From: an uncultured Faecalibacterium sp. | GTDB lineage: Bacteria; Bacillota; Clostridia; Oscillospirales; Ruminococcaceae | Direction of reading: 5' to 3' | Assembly: GCA_934524985.1 (NCBI GenBank) | Contig: CAKSYT010000003.1 | Coordinates: 62,001 to 126,000, forward strand | DNA length: 64,000 nucleotides | Shown here: positions 8,581 to 15,153 of the stretch, piece after piece | How the letters are laid out: each line of letters opens with the position of its first letter | How positions within the stretch are numbered: the stretch's first letter is position 1 | The notes under the pieces: model-generated | What the model was told of the DNA's origin: nothing | What the model saw: only the letters and a program-made list of their open reading frames with translations | Database searches by the model: none | Program-made: the position numbers and the translations under genes

Positions 8581-8625
8581 AAAAGCGTTTGTCGCGGCCT
8601 GCGGGCAGCGACAAACGCTTTTTTG
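8581..8625 (+). terminator. Terminator of the polyamine operon
   Basis: A 13-bp stem AAGCGTTTGTCGC / GCGACAAACGCTT with a T tract to 8625. It is nearly symmetrical and may also stop transcription on the other strand. Confidence 0.88.
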
Positions 8626-8635
8626 TTCATTCGGT

Positions 8636-9124
8636 TCAGTCCGTCATGGGAAGTTCGCCCTCTTTGTTCTCCGGCTCGGCCCCGGCAAGGTGGCTGTTGA
8701 TGGTGGCATCCAGCAGCACAAAGGCACCGGAGCAGCTCGTCCGGCGCAGGGTACGGCACAGCGGCTCCAGCATGGCATCCTGCAAGGCGGTCAGCGCCTC
8801 CGGGGCATCGCTCAGCTGGCGGAAGGAGGTCATGCCCTGCGCGGCAAGCTGCTGCTCCACAAGGTCGCTCGTGTCCTCGGAAAGGTTGACGCCCATAACG
8901 GCAAGCTGGTCAAAATACCGCTCCATATCGTTCTGGAACACGGCGTACTGAATCTCAAGACTGCGCACCGTGTCCTTTTTGGTGTTGTGCAGACTGACGA
9001 ACAAAAACAGGGCTGCGCCAAAGGTGAGCAGCAACAGCAGCGCCAGCAGCAGGCTGGCCCACAGCAGCCGGTGACTGGGCGCGCGCGAAGGCATCTCCGC
9101 GCGGTGCCGGGCAAACAGTCTCAT
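8636..9124 (-). pseudogene. Truncated membrane sensor-like protein (probable 3'-deleted gene)
   Basis: 162 codons with an excellent ribosome binding site (GGAAAGGAGGAGC) before the ATG. The product has a basic cytoplasmic N-terminus, one transmembrane helix (about 21-46, WASLLLALLLLLTFGAALFL) and an extracytoplasmic helical region ending in SGAFVLLDATINSHLAGAE. From memory, that phrase resembles the sensor part of larger clostridial membrane sensors or regulators, in which more domains follow. Here the frame runs into a short divergent tail (ENKEGELPMTD) and stops 11 nt from the convergent terminator. I read it as a gene that lost its C-terminal signalling half; a genuine short protein remains possible. 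Confidence 0.5.
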
Positions 9125-9289
9125 TTATGCTCCTCCTTTCCGGCGGGTGCTCAGGTCAGATGTCCGCGCACAGCAGCTGCCATGGCTTCATGATGCGCTT
9201 CCTTTCCTTCCTCAGTGTGCCAAGATCCATATCTTATTTAAGCATAGCATAAGATGCCCCTGACCACAAGGGCAAATCTCTTTTGGGGC

Positions 9290-9412
9290 AAAACGATTTG
9301 AAATGGTCTCCGCTCTGCTCTGACCATGATCGGAGGAAAGATTATTTATATTTTGCGTTTGTCGCACTCTGCGGAGTGCTCCAAACGCATTTTTCACGAA
9401 AGGGGTCGTTAA
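9290..9412. repeat. Intergenic hairpin repeat, copy A
   Basis: First of four related sequences. It starts near aaacgatttgaaatggtc, closes a first hairpin with tgaccat, continues with GGAGGAAAGATTATTTATATTTTG, then an imperfect hairpin gcgtttg.gcactc-tgcg-gagtgc.caaacgc, and ends with TTTTTCACGAAAGGGGTCGT. The other copies lie at 11005-11110, 55101-55330 and 55385-55465. The flanks are alike while the stem sequences differ. Confidence 0.6.
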
Positions 9413-9429
9413 GGTAAACGGCAGGTAAA

Positions 9430-9466
9430 ACAAAAAAAGCACCACACATTCCTGTGTGGTGCTTTT
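9430..9466 (-). terminator. Terminator-like hairpin after the tRNA-Ala pseudocopy
   Basis: AAAAAAAGCACCACACA-ttcc-TGTGTGGTGCTTTT, a perfect 13-bp stem with A and T tracts on either side, so it could work in both directions. It is the duplicated counterpart of the hairpin at 9573-9607. Confidence 0.7.
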
Positions 9467-9471
9467 CTTTC

Positions 9472-9556
9472 TGGTGGAGATTACCGGGCCGATTCCAATC
9501 ACGGTGACCCTCTTGCAGTCCATGCACGGCGCTCTCCCAGCTGAGCGAAACCCTCA
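9472..9556 (-). pseudogene. Degenerate tandem copy of tRNA-Ala
   Basis: About 85 nt that follow the intact tRNA-Ala at 9613-9688. The acceptor 3' half with CCA, the D-arm CTCAGCTGGGAGAGCGC and the ..CATGG.. part of the anticodon region are recognisable. The T-arm is scrambled (GTGATTGGAATCGGCC replaces the normal stem-loop) and the anticodon stem no longer pairs. The copy includes the downstream terminator, so it looks like a duplication of about 141 bp whose tRNA decayed. Confidence 0.7.
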
Positions 9557-9572
9557 CTCGTTTGGCAGTAAC

Positions 9573-9607
9573 AAAAAAGCACCACACATTTCTGTGTAGT
9601 GCTTTTT
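9573..9607 (-). terminator. Terminator of tRNA-Ala
   Basis: AAAAAGCACCACACA-tttc-TGTGTAGTGCTTTTT, just downstream of the tRNA on the minus strand. Confidence 0.75.
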
Positions 9608-9612
9608 CATTC

Positions 9613-9688
<76 letters not shown>

Positions 9689-9775
9689 AGATGTTTGTCC
9701 TTGTGCCTGACGACGTGTGTAATTATACCAGCCGGAGGTGCGCTTGTCAACAGTTTTTTGAAAATTTATTGCAGC

Positions 9776-9812
9776 AAAAGATCCCCGCAGGGCGTGTGCC
9801 CGGCGGGGATCA
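9776..9812 (-). terminator. Terminator of thiT
   Basis: On the minus strand GATCCCCGC...GCGGGGATC with an inner GGGC/GCCC pairing, followed by TTTTGCTG. Confidence 0.8.
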
Positions 9813-9850
9813 GAAAGCAAGGGGAGAGCTCTTTTTGGAAAAACTGCGCC

Positions 9851-10417
9851 TTAGCGTGCCTGACGGTCGAAGATCTGCGGAGCCACGCGGCACAGCAGCA
9901 CAGCGGCCACCATGGTGAGCAGGGTCTCGGGCAGCATATAGCTGCCGTTGTAGGTCAGGCTGTAAGTCCATGCGGCCAGACCATCGCTCAGGTTGCCCCA
10001 GACCAGCACGCCGGACAAAAAGCTGCACATAAAGCGCAGGAAACCGGCAGCAAAGGTGCCCACGGCTACGCCCACGGTGCGGTTCTTGAAGGGGCGGGCG
10101 AACAGCTCGGCCAGACCCAGTGCCATAAAGGCCAGCACATAGTCCAGCAGCACCTCACCGAGGAAGTAGAGGAAGGTGGAGGCGGGAGGAGGGTAGAAGC
10201 CCATGATCATCTGCAGGCAGGAGTTCACGAAACCGGTGAACAGGCCCCACTTTGCGCCGTGGCGGAAGGACACCAGCACAAAGGGCAGCATGCTCAGCAG
10301 GGTGATGCTGCCGCCGTTGGGCATGGTGAAGAACTTGATGTTGGAAAGCACCGTGCCAATGGCGATCATCAGGGCGCATTCCACCAGAATACGGGTCTTG
10401 GAATAGGTTTTGGACAT
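9851..10417 (-). CDS. thiT: Thiamine-specific S component of an ECF transporter
   Basis: A 188-residue integral membrane protein with about six hydrophobic helices, the standard size for ThiT/YuaJ. It binds thiamine and works with the shared energising module (EcfA-EcfA'-T), which is not in this window. Family features include the N-terminal LVECALMIAIGTVLSNIKFFTMPNGGSI stretch (shown here only for position, residues 11-38), FRHGAKWGLFTGFVNS and GYPPPAST-like FYPPPASTFLYF. The upstream TPP riboswitch with its own terminator confirms the thiamine link. Single-gene transcript ending at the terminator at 9776-9812. Confidence 0.93.
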   Translation of the reverse strand: MSKTYSKTRILVECALMIAIGTVLSNIKFFTMPNGGSITLLSMLPFVLVSFRHGAKWGLFTGFVNSCLQMIMGFYPPPASTFLYFLGEVLLDYVLAFMALGLAELFARPFKNRTVGVAVGTFAAGFLRFMCSFLSGVLVWGNLSDGLAAWTYSLTYNGSYMLPETLLTMVAAVLLCRVAPQIFDRQAR

Positions 10418-10449
10418 GATGAAAAGATTCCTCTCTCATAGTAGTACAC

Positions 10450-10484
10450 AAAAACAAAATGCGCCTGCTGGCAGCAGACGCATG
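10450..10484 (-). terminator. Riboswitch-controlled terminator in the thiT leader
   Basis: On the minus strand ATGCGTCTGCTG-ccag CAGGCGCAT pairs and is followed by TTTGTTTTTG. It sits between the TPP aptamer and the thiT start, so ligand binding should favour premature termination. Confidence 0.8.
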
Positions 10485-10517
10485 GAGGTTTGTTGAACGT
10501 ACCGGACAGTTCCGCAA

Positions 10518-10598
10518 ACTCCCTACGCCGGCATTGCCCGGATCAGGTAAAGGGTACTCCGCGCTATGCGGATCTCAGCCTTACGGCGCCCCTGTTTT
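10518..10598 (-). promoter_or_regulatory. TPP riboswitch (THI element)
   Basis: On the minus strand the aptamer reads AGGGGCGCCGTAAGGCTGAGA, later TACCCTTTACCTGATCCGGG and AATGCCGGCGTAGGGA. These are the conserved CTGAGA, ACCTGATC and AATGCCGGCGTAGGGA blocks of the thiamine pyrophosphate aptamer. It controls thiT through the terminator at 10450-10484. Confidence 0.97.
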
Positions 10599-10713
10599 TA
10601 TGTCCGCCCACAGTATACGCGCCGTGGGACAAAAAGTCAAGCCCGCAGACATAATCCGCCCCGGCGGCGCGTATGTTATACCATTGCAAAGCTGGAACGC
10701 AGGGAGGCGGGAT

Positions 10714-10962
10714 ATGAAAGCCGATCCGGAACAGCGTGCCGTGCAGCTGGGCGAATATATTGCCGCCCACAACGCCACGGTGCGGGCAGCGGCGGCTGCG
10801 TTCGGGTGCAGCAAGTCCACCGTGCACAAGGACGTTGCCGTGCGGCTGCGCAGCATCAGCCCTGCGCTGTACGGGCAGGTGCGTGCCGTACTGGCGCGCA
10901 ACAAGGCCGAGCGCCACCTGCGGGGCGGGGCTGCCACCCGGCGCAGATACAGCCGCCGCTAA
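10714..10962 (+). CDS. spoIIID: Sporulation transcription regulator SpoIIID
   Basis: An 82-residue DNA-binding protein that in spore formers tunes the sigma-E and sigma-K regulons in the mother cell. The helix-turn-helix ATVRAAAAAFGCSKSTVHKD (about 22-41) and the C-terminal basic NKAERHLRGGAATRRRY match SpoIIID closely. The ATG at 10714 follows AGGGAGGCGG; the frame is open upstream through the riboswitch region of the other strand, which is not coding. The gene stands alone, with a terminator directly after it. It is intact, which is notable in a lineage regarded as asporogenous. Confidence 0.92.
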   Translation: MKADPEQRAVQLGEYIAAHNATVRAAAAAFGCSKSTVHKDVAVRLRSISPALYGQVRAVLARNKAERHLRGGAATRRRYSRR

Positions 10963-10965
10963 ACC

Positions 10966-11001
10966 CCAAAAAGACCGCTGCACTGCGCAGCGGTCTTTTT
11001 G
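10966..11001 (+). terminator. Terminator of spoIIID
   Basis: AAAAAGACCGCTG-cactg-CGCAGCGGTCTTTTT, a long stem with a five-T tail just after the stop codon. Confidence 0.88.
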
Positions 11002-11004
11002 GAC

Positions 11005-11110
11005 TGGGACGATTTTGAATGGCCGCCGCGCTGCTTTGGCCATATTCAGCGGAAAGCATGATTATAATTTGTGGTTCAAAAACGCCTGCGAGCGTTTTTG
11101 AACCACTTTT
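11005..11110. repeat. Intergenic hairpin repeat, copy B
   Basis: Starts GGGACGATTTTGAATGGCC, closes a first hairpin with GGCCATATTC, continues GCGGAAAGCATGATTATAATTTG, then a perfect 15-bp hairpin gtggttcaaaaacgc / gcgtttttgaaccac with a ctgcga loop and a T5 tail. Same architecture as copies A, C and D. Confidence 0.65.
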
Positions 11111-11140
11111 TCATAGGGGTGCAGCGGAAAACTGCTGCTT

Positions 11141-11908
11141 TTATCCCCCGGTGTGGAACTGCTGCAAGGCACCTTTTTCCAACCGGCTTACCTGCGCCTG
11201 ACTGATGCCGATCTCCTGCGCCACCTCCATCTGGGTCTTGCCGCGCAGATACCGCAGCTCCATGATGCGCTTTTCCCGGGGCGAAAGGGCGGCTACCGTG
11301 TCCCGGAACTGCAACCCGCTGATCCAGCTTTCCTCGCTGTCCGGGTCGCGCACCTGATCGATCACATACATGGCATCGCCGCCGTCGGTGTACACCGGCT
11401 CGTCAAGGCTGAGCGGCTCCACCACCGATTCCAGCGCGGCGGTCACCTCGTGCCGGGCAAGCCCCGCTGCGGCGGCGATCTCGTCCATGGTGGGCTCCCG
11501 CCCCAGCTGCTTTTCCAGCGTTTCCCGCGCCTGCATGGCGCGGTAGGCGGTGTCCCGCAGGGTGCGGCTTACCCGCAGGGCGTTGTTGTCCCGCAGAAAA
11601 CGCCGGATCTCCCCGATGATCATGGGCACGCCGTAGGTGGAAAACCGCACCGGCTGCGCGGGGTCAAAGTTGTCGATGGCTTTGATCAGCCCGATGCACC
11701 CCACCTGAAACAGATCGTCCAGATTTTCGCCCCGCTGGGCAAACCGCTGCACCACGCTGAGCACCAGCCGCAGATTGCCCTCCACCATCCGCGCCCGGGC
11801 AGCTTTGTCCCCGGCGTGGGCAAGGGTGAGCAGCTGCCGCTTTTCCGCTTCGGTCAGTACAGGCAGCTGCCCTGTGTTCACACCGCATAGCTCCACCTTG
11901 TTGTACAT
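11141..11908 (-). CDS. sigG: RNA polymerase sporulation sigma factor SigG
   Basis: A 255-residue sigma-70 family factor that in spore formers directs late forespore transcription. The N-terminal YNKVELCGVNTGQLPVLT is the sigma-G signature. Region 2 (RMVEGNLRLVLSVVQRF, NLDDLFQVGCIGLIKAIDNFD, RFSTYGVPMIIGEIRRFLRD) and region 4 (LSPREKRIMELRYLRGKTQMEVAQEIGISQAQVSRLEK) are complete. The start ATG at 11908 follows a G-rich site. In Bacillus sigG lies right after sigE; here the toxin-antitoxin unit at 12013-12433 lies between the two genes. Confidence 0.93.
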   Translation of the reverse strand: MYNKVELCGVNTGQLPVLTEAEKRQLLTLAHAGDKAARARMVEGNLRLVLSVVQRFAQRGENLDDLFQVGCIGLIKAIDNFDPAQPVRFSTYGVPMIIGEIRRFLRDNNALRVSRTLRDTAYRAMQARETLEKQLGREPTMDEIAAAAGLARHEVTAALESVVEPLSLDEPVYTDGGDAMYVIDQVRDPDSEESWISGLQFRDTVAALSPREKRIMELRYLRGKTQMEVAQEIGISQAQVSRLEKGALQQFHTGG

Positions 11909-12012
11909 CCAAACGCCCCCGGTCTTTTAGCTTTACCGGAAGTATGGCTCTGTGCGCCGGGCGCTATGCGTGGAAAAAATTGAGCGCCCCTCCGCAAAAG
12001 AGGGACGCATTA

Positions 12013-12041
12013 TAGACAAACCTGTAATTTTATGGTATGCT
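12013..12041 (+). promoter_or_regulatory. Promoter of the small toxin mRNA
   Basis: TAGACA (12013-12018), a 17-bp spacer and TATGCT (12036-12041) preceded by TGG, an extended -10. Transcription would start near 12048, exactly at a GGCGGC-gtaa-GCCGCC hairpin, giving a leader of about 150 nt before the small ORF. Confidence 0.6.
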
Positions 12042-12195
12042 GTGATTGGCGGCGTAAGCCGCCCATCAGGCGCTGTGCCCACAAACGCAGGCGGCTATAC
12101 TCTTTACCGGTACCTGAGTGCCGGGTAAGAGCGAATTTTTTCTTTGAGATCTCGTTTCTCCCCGGACGCTTAAGGGCGGGAAGGGGGGATGCGTC

Positions 12196-12306
12196 ATGAC
12201 GTTTGAACAGGTCGTATTGCTGCTCACGCTGCTCGGCGGGGCAATCTACATCACCTTTCAGATCACATGGACTGTATCACACAGTGATGATAAAAAGAAA
12301 AAATGA
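12196..12306 (+). CDS. Small hydrophobic peptide, probable type I (holin-like) toxin
   Basis: A 36-residue peptide: MTFEQVVLLLTLLGG then AIYITFQITWTV, then a polar SHSDDKKKK tail. One membrane helix after a short acidic N-terminus and a lysine-rich end is the layout of type I toxins such as TxpA/BsrG and the Hol_Tox family. An AGGGGGGATGCGTC site precedes the ATG. The mRNA has a promoter at 12013, a 5' hairpin, a long leader and a shared terminator at 12302. A consensus promoter on the opposite strand (12433-12405) points back at its 3' end, as expected for an antisense antitoxin. No family search was possible; the toxin role is inferred from organisation. Confidence 0.65.
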   Translation: MTFEQVVLLLTLLGGAIYITFQITWTVSHSDDKKKK

Positions 12307-12398
12307 CCGCCTCACTGACATCCAATCATGAACGGTCATTTTTCTTTTTGACTTAGTATGGTAAGGAGTTAGCCGTTTGCAAGGCCAGCGCCTCTTGT
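12293..12398 (-). ncRNA. Candidate antisense antitoxin RNA
   Basis: Predicted from a consensus minus-strand promoter (12433-12405) with a start near 12398 and the terminator near 12293, about 106 nt. It is complementary to the 3' untranslated end of the toxin mRNA and the last codons. No ORF with a ribosome site is seen in it. Confidence 0.55.
12302..12349. terminator. Bidirectional terminator shared by toxin mRNA and antisense RNA
   Basis: The stem AATGACCG (12302-12309) / CGGTCATT (12333-12340) is flanked by TTTTTCTTTTT on the plus side and, on the minus strand, by TTTTTTCTTTTT. Both convergent transcripts would end here, giving overlapping 3' ends. Confidence 0.75.
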
Positions 12399-12404
12399 AT
12401 TTTC

Positions 12405-12433
12405 ATTATACACGTTCCCACGCGGAATGTCAA
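12405..12433 (-). promoter_or_regulatory. Consensus promoter of the antisense RNA
   Basis: On the minus strand TTGACA (12433-12428), exactly 17 bp, TATAAT (12410-12405). Both hexamers are perfect. It reads away from sigE, whose stop codon is at 12450, toward the toxin gene; no gene of its own strand follows until sigG. Confidence 0.8.
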
Positions 12434-12449
12434 GCGCTTGTGCCCGCTG

Positions 12450-13154
12450 TTACTCGCTTTCAAGGCGGGTTTTCAGGGTGCGGATGATGCGCTTTTCCAG
12501 CCGGGAGATATAGCTCTGGCTGATGCCAAGGGCGTCGGCGGCTTCCTTCTGGGTGCGCTCCACGCCGTCGGTAAGGCCGAAGCGCAGCTCCATGATCTGC
12601 CGCTCCCGCGCCGAGAGCGCCGCCACGGCGCTGCGCAGCACGGCGCGCTCGGCGTCCTGTTCCAGCTGCTGGCTTACCGCGTTGGCGTCGCTGCCAAGGA
12701 TGTCCGAGAGCAGCAGCTCGTTGCCGTCGCCGTCCACGTTCAAAGGCTCGTCGATGCTGGCTTCCTGTCGGCGGTTGGAGCTTTTGCGCAGGTACATCAA
12801 TATCTCGTTGCCGATGCAGCGGCTGGCGTAGGTGGCAAGCTTGATGCTCCGGGCAGGGGTAAAGGTGTTTACCGCCTTGATCAGCCCGATGGTGCCAATG
12901 CTTACCAAGTCCTCGGCGGGCACACCGCTGTTCTCGTACTTTTTTGCCAGATACACCACCAGCCGCAGGTTGTGGGTGATCAGTTCCTCGCGGGCGGCGG
13001 CGTCCCCGGCAGCCATGCGGTCAAGCAGGATTTTTTCCTGTTCGGGGGTCAGGGGCGGGGGCAGGCTGGGCCCGCCCGCCAGATAATGCACCGCGCCGCA
13101 GTAGCGCAAACGCCCCCACAGCCGCTGCCAGACCTTGCGGAAAAACTGCAACAT
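12450..13154 (-). CDS. sigE: RNA polymerase sporulation sigma factor SigE precursor
   Basis: A 234-residue sigma factor which in spore formers drives early mother-cell transcription. It keeps an N-terminal amphipathic pro-sequence ([16 protein letters not shown], before [15 protein letters not shown]) that SpoIIGA normally removes. Regions 2 and 4 are intact: [54 protein letters not shown] and [17 protein letters not shown]. The processing protease gene spoIIGA lies upstream on the same strand, but a repeat of about 270 bp lies between them. All features needed for function seem present. Confidence 0.94.
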   Translation of the reverse strand: MLQFFRKVWQRLWGRLRYCGAVHYLAGGPSLPPPLTPEQEKILLDRMAAGDAAAREELITHNLRLVVYLAKKYENSGVPAEDLVSIGTIGLIKAVNTFTPARSIKLATYASRCIGNEILMYLRKSSNRRQEASIDEPLNVDGDGNELLLSDILGSDANAVSQQLEQDAERAVLRSAVAALSARERQIMELRFGLTDGVERTQKEAADALGISQSYISRLEKRIIRTLKTRLESE

Positions 13155-13201
13155 GGATATCCCTCCTGTGCACTATTTATTATATGTATTATAGGGGAAC
13201 T

Positions 13202-13468
13202 CCCTCAGGCAAAGCCTTGCGGCTTTGCCAGCTCCCTCGGGGAGGGAGCCTCTGGCGCTGCCGGAAACTTTCTCTTTACACCTGATGCTTTAGCAATGGG
13301 GCTAACGGCGTGCGCCCTCTCAGTCAAAGCCTACGGCTTTGCCAGCTCTCCCAAAGGGAGAGCCAAAAGCACTGCCGGAAGCTTTCTCGTTTCTCCTAAA
13401 GCTTTAGCAACGGACTTTAAAACTTGGCTCTCCCTTTGGGAGAGCTGGCGCGGGAGCGCCTGAGAGGG
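13202..13468. repeat. CCCTC..GAGGG-bounded composite repeat between spoIIGA and sigE
   Basis: Two joined units. The first starts CCCTCAGGCAAAGCC with a hairpin ggcaaagcc/ggctttgcc and a second hairpin gctccctc/gagggagc. The other starts CCCTCTCAGTCAAAGCC and closes with ggctctccctttgggagagc, ggcgcgggagcgcc and TGAGAGGG. The inner part carries the shared CTGCCGGAAACTTTCTC / CTGCCGGAAGCTTTCTC and CTAAAGCTTTAGCAA blocks. The terminal inverted CCCTCTCA/TGAGAGGG and nested hairpins resemble a non-autonomous mobile element. Related copies are at 15154-15522 and 48367-48487. Confidence 0.75.
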
Positions 13469-13478
13469 CGGAAAACTC

Positions 13479-14315
13479 CTACACCCCCACCTCCTCCGCT
13501 ACATCATCCCCAAGCAGCAGCGTCCATGGGCCGGTGGGGGCGTCCGGGGCGCAAAAAGCCGCCAGCAGGCCGGGCACGCGGCGCTGCCCACGGCACAGCG
13601 CGGCGGGCACGGCGGGCAGCAGGCAGTGGCCGGTAACGGCGGCGCAGGGCACAAACTGCACTAAAAGCCCCGGGGGCGGGGCAGTGCCGTCGGCAAACCA
13701 GCTGTCTAAGTAGGTACGCAGCGGCGCAGGCAGCCGGCTGCGCACCGGCGGGTACTGCACCAGCACCACCCGCCGCCCGGCAAGGGGGTCTTGCAGGGTA
13801 AAGCCGGTGTCGTGGTAGGCCTGTACGGGCACAGACGCGCCCGCTATGTGCAGCACGGCGGCAAAGCAGCCCCGCTGCGGGCGGCCAAACACCGCCAGCA
13901 GCCCGCGCAGCAGCGCATACACCCCGGCGCAGCAGAGCAAAAGCCGCCCCGGACGTACCGGCAGCAGCACATTCAGGTTGTTGGCCTGTACCCCGGGCAG
14001 CACCACCGCGCCGCACAACAGGCCGTTGAGCGCCGCGTACCACCCGCACAGCCGGGCAAAGCTGCGCGCCCCGGGCACGCCGTAGCACACCGCCACCACC
14101 CCGCAGCAGCTGGCTATTTTATATAGTACCGCCAGCGGGGCGGGCCACGGCGGGGCCAGCAGGGCAAGGGTGCTTGCCGCTGCCGCCGCACTGCCCGCGC
14201 ACAGCCGCAGCCCGGTGCAGCTGCGCCCGCACAAAAGCCCCGCGCCCAGCAGCAGCGCGGCGGCTGCGGCAAAGTTTACCAGCAGCAATTCGTCCACAAA
14301 AACAACTGTTTTCAT
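13479..14315 (-). CDS. spoIIGA: Sigma-E processing peptidase SpoIIGA
   Basis: 278 residues. In spore formers this membrane aspartic protease cleaves pro-sigma-E at the septum. The N-terminal half opens with VVFVDELLLVNFAAAAALLL and has about five membrane helices. The C-terminal half carries the aspartic-protease-like motif VQAYHDTGFTLQDPLAGRRV with the catalytic DTG. The start ATG at 14315 follows AAGGCGG. The sequence is very rich in alanine, leucine and GC codons, more so than its neighbours. It lies upstream of sigE, as in Bacillus, but separated by a repeat. Confidence 0.85.
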   Translation of the reverse strand: MKTVVFVDELLLVNFAAAAALLLGAGLLCGRSCTGLRLCAGSAAAAASTLALLAPPWPAPLAVLYKIASCCGVVAVCYGVPGARSFARLCGWYAALNGLLCGAVVLPGVQANNLNVLLPVRPGRLLLCCAGVYALLRGLLAVFGRPQRGCFAAVLHIAGASVPVQAYHDTGFTLQDPLAGRRVVLVQYPPVRSRLPAPLRTYLDSWFADGTAPPPGLLVQFVPCAAVTGHCLLPAVPAALCRGQRRVPGLLAAFCAPDAPTGPWTLLLGDDVAEEVGV

Positions 14316-14466
14316 TGCAAAGCACCGCCTTATGGTTCTGGTAGTCTATTTTTCACAAATTTGCGAAAAAACTTGTCACACCAGAAAAAACCGCATGAAC
14401 AGTGCACATTTGCTACAAAAGCGGGGACGAGGTTTCACAGTTTTTACACTTTTTTCAAAAAAGTAC

Positions 14467-14535
14467 TTGAACATTTCTGGAAAGTGTGGTATATTATTGC
14501 CATCCTAGTAAGGATTGAACCGGAAACACCGGTTC
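14467..14535 (+). promoter_or_regulatory. Promoter and leader hairpin of the MAM-like gene
   Basis: TTGAAC (14467-14472), a 17-bp spacer and TATATT (14490-14495). The leader carries a 7-bp hairpin GAACCGG-aaaca-CCGGTTC (about 14517-14535) followed by an AT-rich stretch with T6 and T5 runs. It could stabilise the mRNA or attenuate it. A GAAGGGAG site follows, 8 nt before the first ATG. Confidence 0.7.
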
Positions 14536-14573
14536 GAAAATATTTTTTCTATTTTTGAAGGGAGTAATTCATT

Positions 14574-15014
14574 ATGATGATGCCTGCAAATTTCTCTGCT
14601 GTGTCTGAGAACGAGATGACCTACGTTATGGGTGGTAGCGTTGCTGATTACCTGTGCCCCGTCATGACCAAGAAGGAGTGGAGCAAGTTCAGCACCAACC
14701 TGGTTACCATCATTGGTAACAGCTACCTGAACAACTTCGTTGCTAGCACCGTTGGCACTATCTTCAACGGCACCTACACCCCCGGTGATGTTCTGGGCAA
14801 CTTCGGTTCCGATATCGCTGGTGTCTGGGGCAACAACTACGGTGGCAAGGACACCAAGACCAAGGTTCTGAGCGGCGCTAAGGGCGTTCTGAACGTTGGC
14901 CTGTACGTCGTTGGCAACCTGGCTGCTATCTACAACCTGGGCTTCGGCACTGTGAAGAACGGCGCTGAGAAGGCTGGCATTGCTGAGTTCTCTGCTGGCA
15001 TTGCTACTGTCTAA
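14574..15014 (+). CDS. MAM-like (microbial anti-inflammatory molecule) secreted protein
   Basis: 146 residues. The N-terminus MMMPANFSAVSENEMTYVMG-G resembles the known Faecalibacterium MAM leader ([21 protein letters not shown]). The double glycine at 20-21 marks a leader peptide of the type cut by C39 peptidase-containing ABC exporters. Mature part: about 125 residues, with glycine/alanine-rich amphipathic stretches such as FGSDIAGVWGNNYGG and GVLNVGLYVVGNLAAIYNLG, the last resembling the AAAVYNLG part of MAM. Codons are strongly biased toward GTT, GCT, GGT, AAC and AAG, as in highly expressed genes. It has its own promoter and terminator. No C39-type exporter is encoded in this window. The MAM match is from memory of the family; activity of this variant is unknown. 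Confidence 0.85.
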   Translation: MMMPANFSAVSENEMTYVMGGSVADYLCPVMTKKEWSKFSTNLVTIIGNSYLNNFVASTVGTIFNGTYTPGDVLGNFGSDIAGVWGNNYGGKDTKTKVLSGAKGVLNVGLYVVGNLAAIYNLGFGTVKNGAEKAGIAEFSAGIATV

Positions 15015-15085
15015 TCGGATTTAATCGATTGGTCAATGCTTGCGTGACTGTGCCCTTAGGGGTGCAGGGAACATAATAGCATATT

Positions 15086-15124
15086 GACACCCCCGCGGGC
15101 GTAAGCCTGCGGGGGTGTTTTTTT
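15086..15124 (+). terminator. Terminator of the MAM-like gene
   Basis: ACACCCCCGCGGGC-gtaa-GCCTGCGGGGGTGT followed by T7, a very stable hairpin. Confidence 0.92.
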
Positions 15125-15153
15125 ACCCCTTCAGTCTCGTTTCGGTGCATACC

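Noticed and set aside
10459..10713. N-terminal extension of SpoIIID read from an upstream ATG
   Set aside because: That DNA encodes the TPP riboswitch and its terminator on the other strand; SpoIIID has a good ribosome site at 10701-10710.
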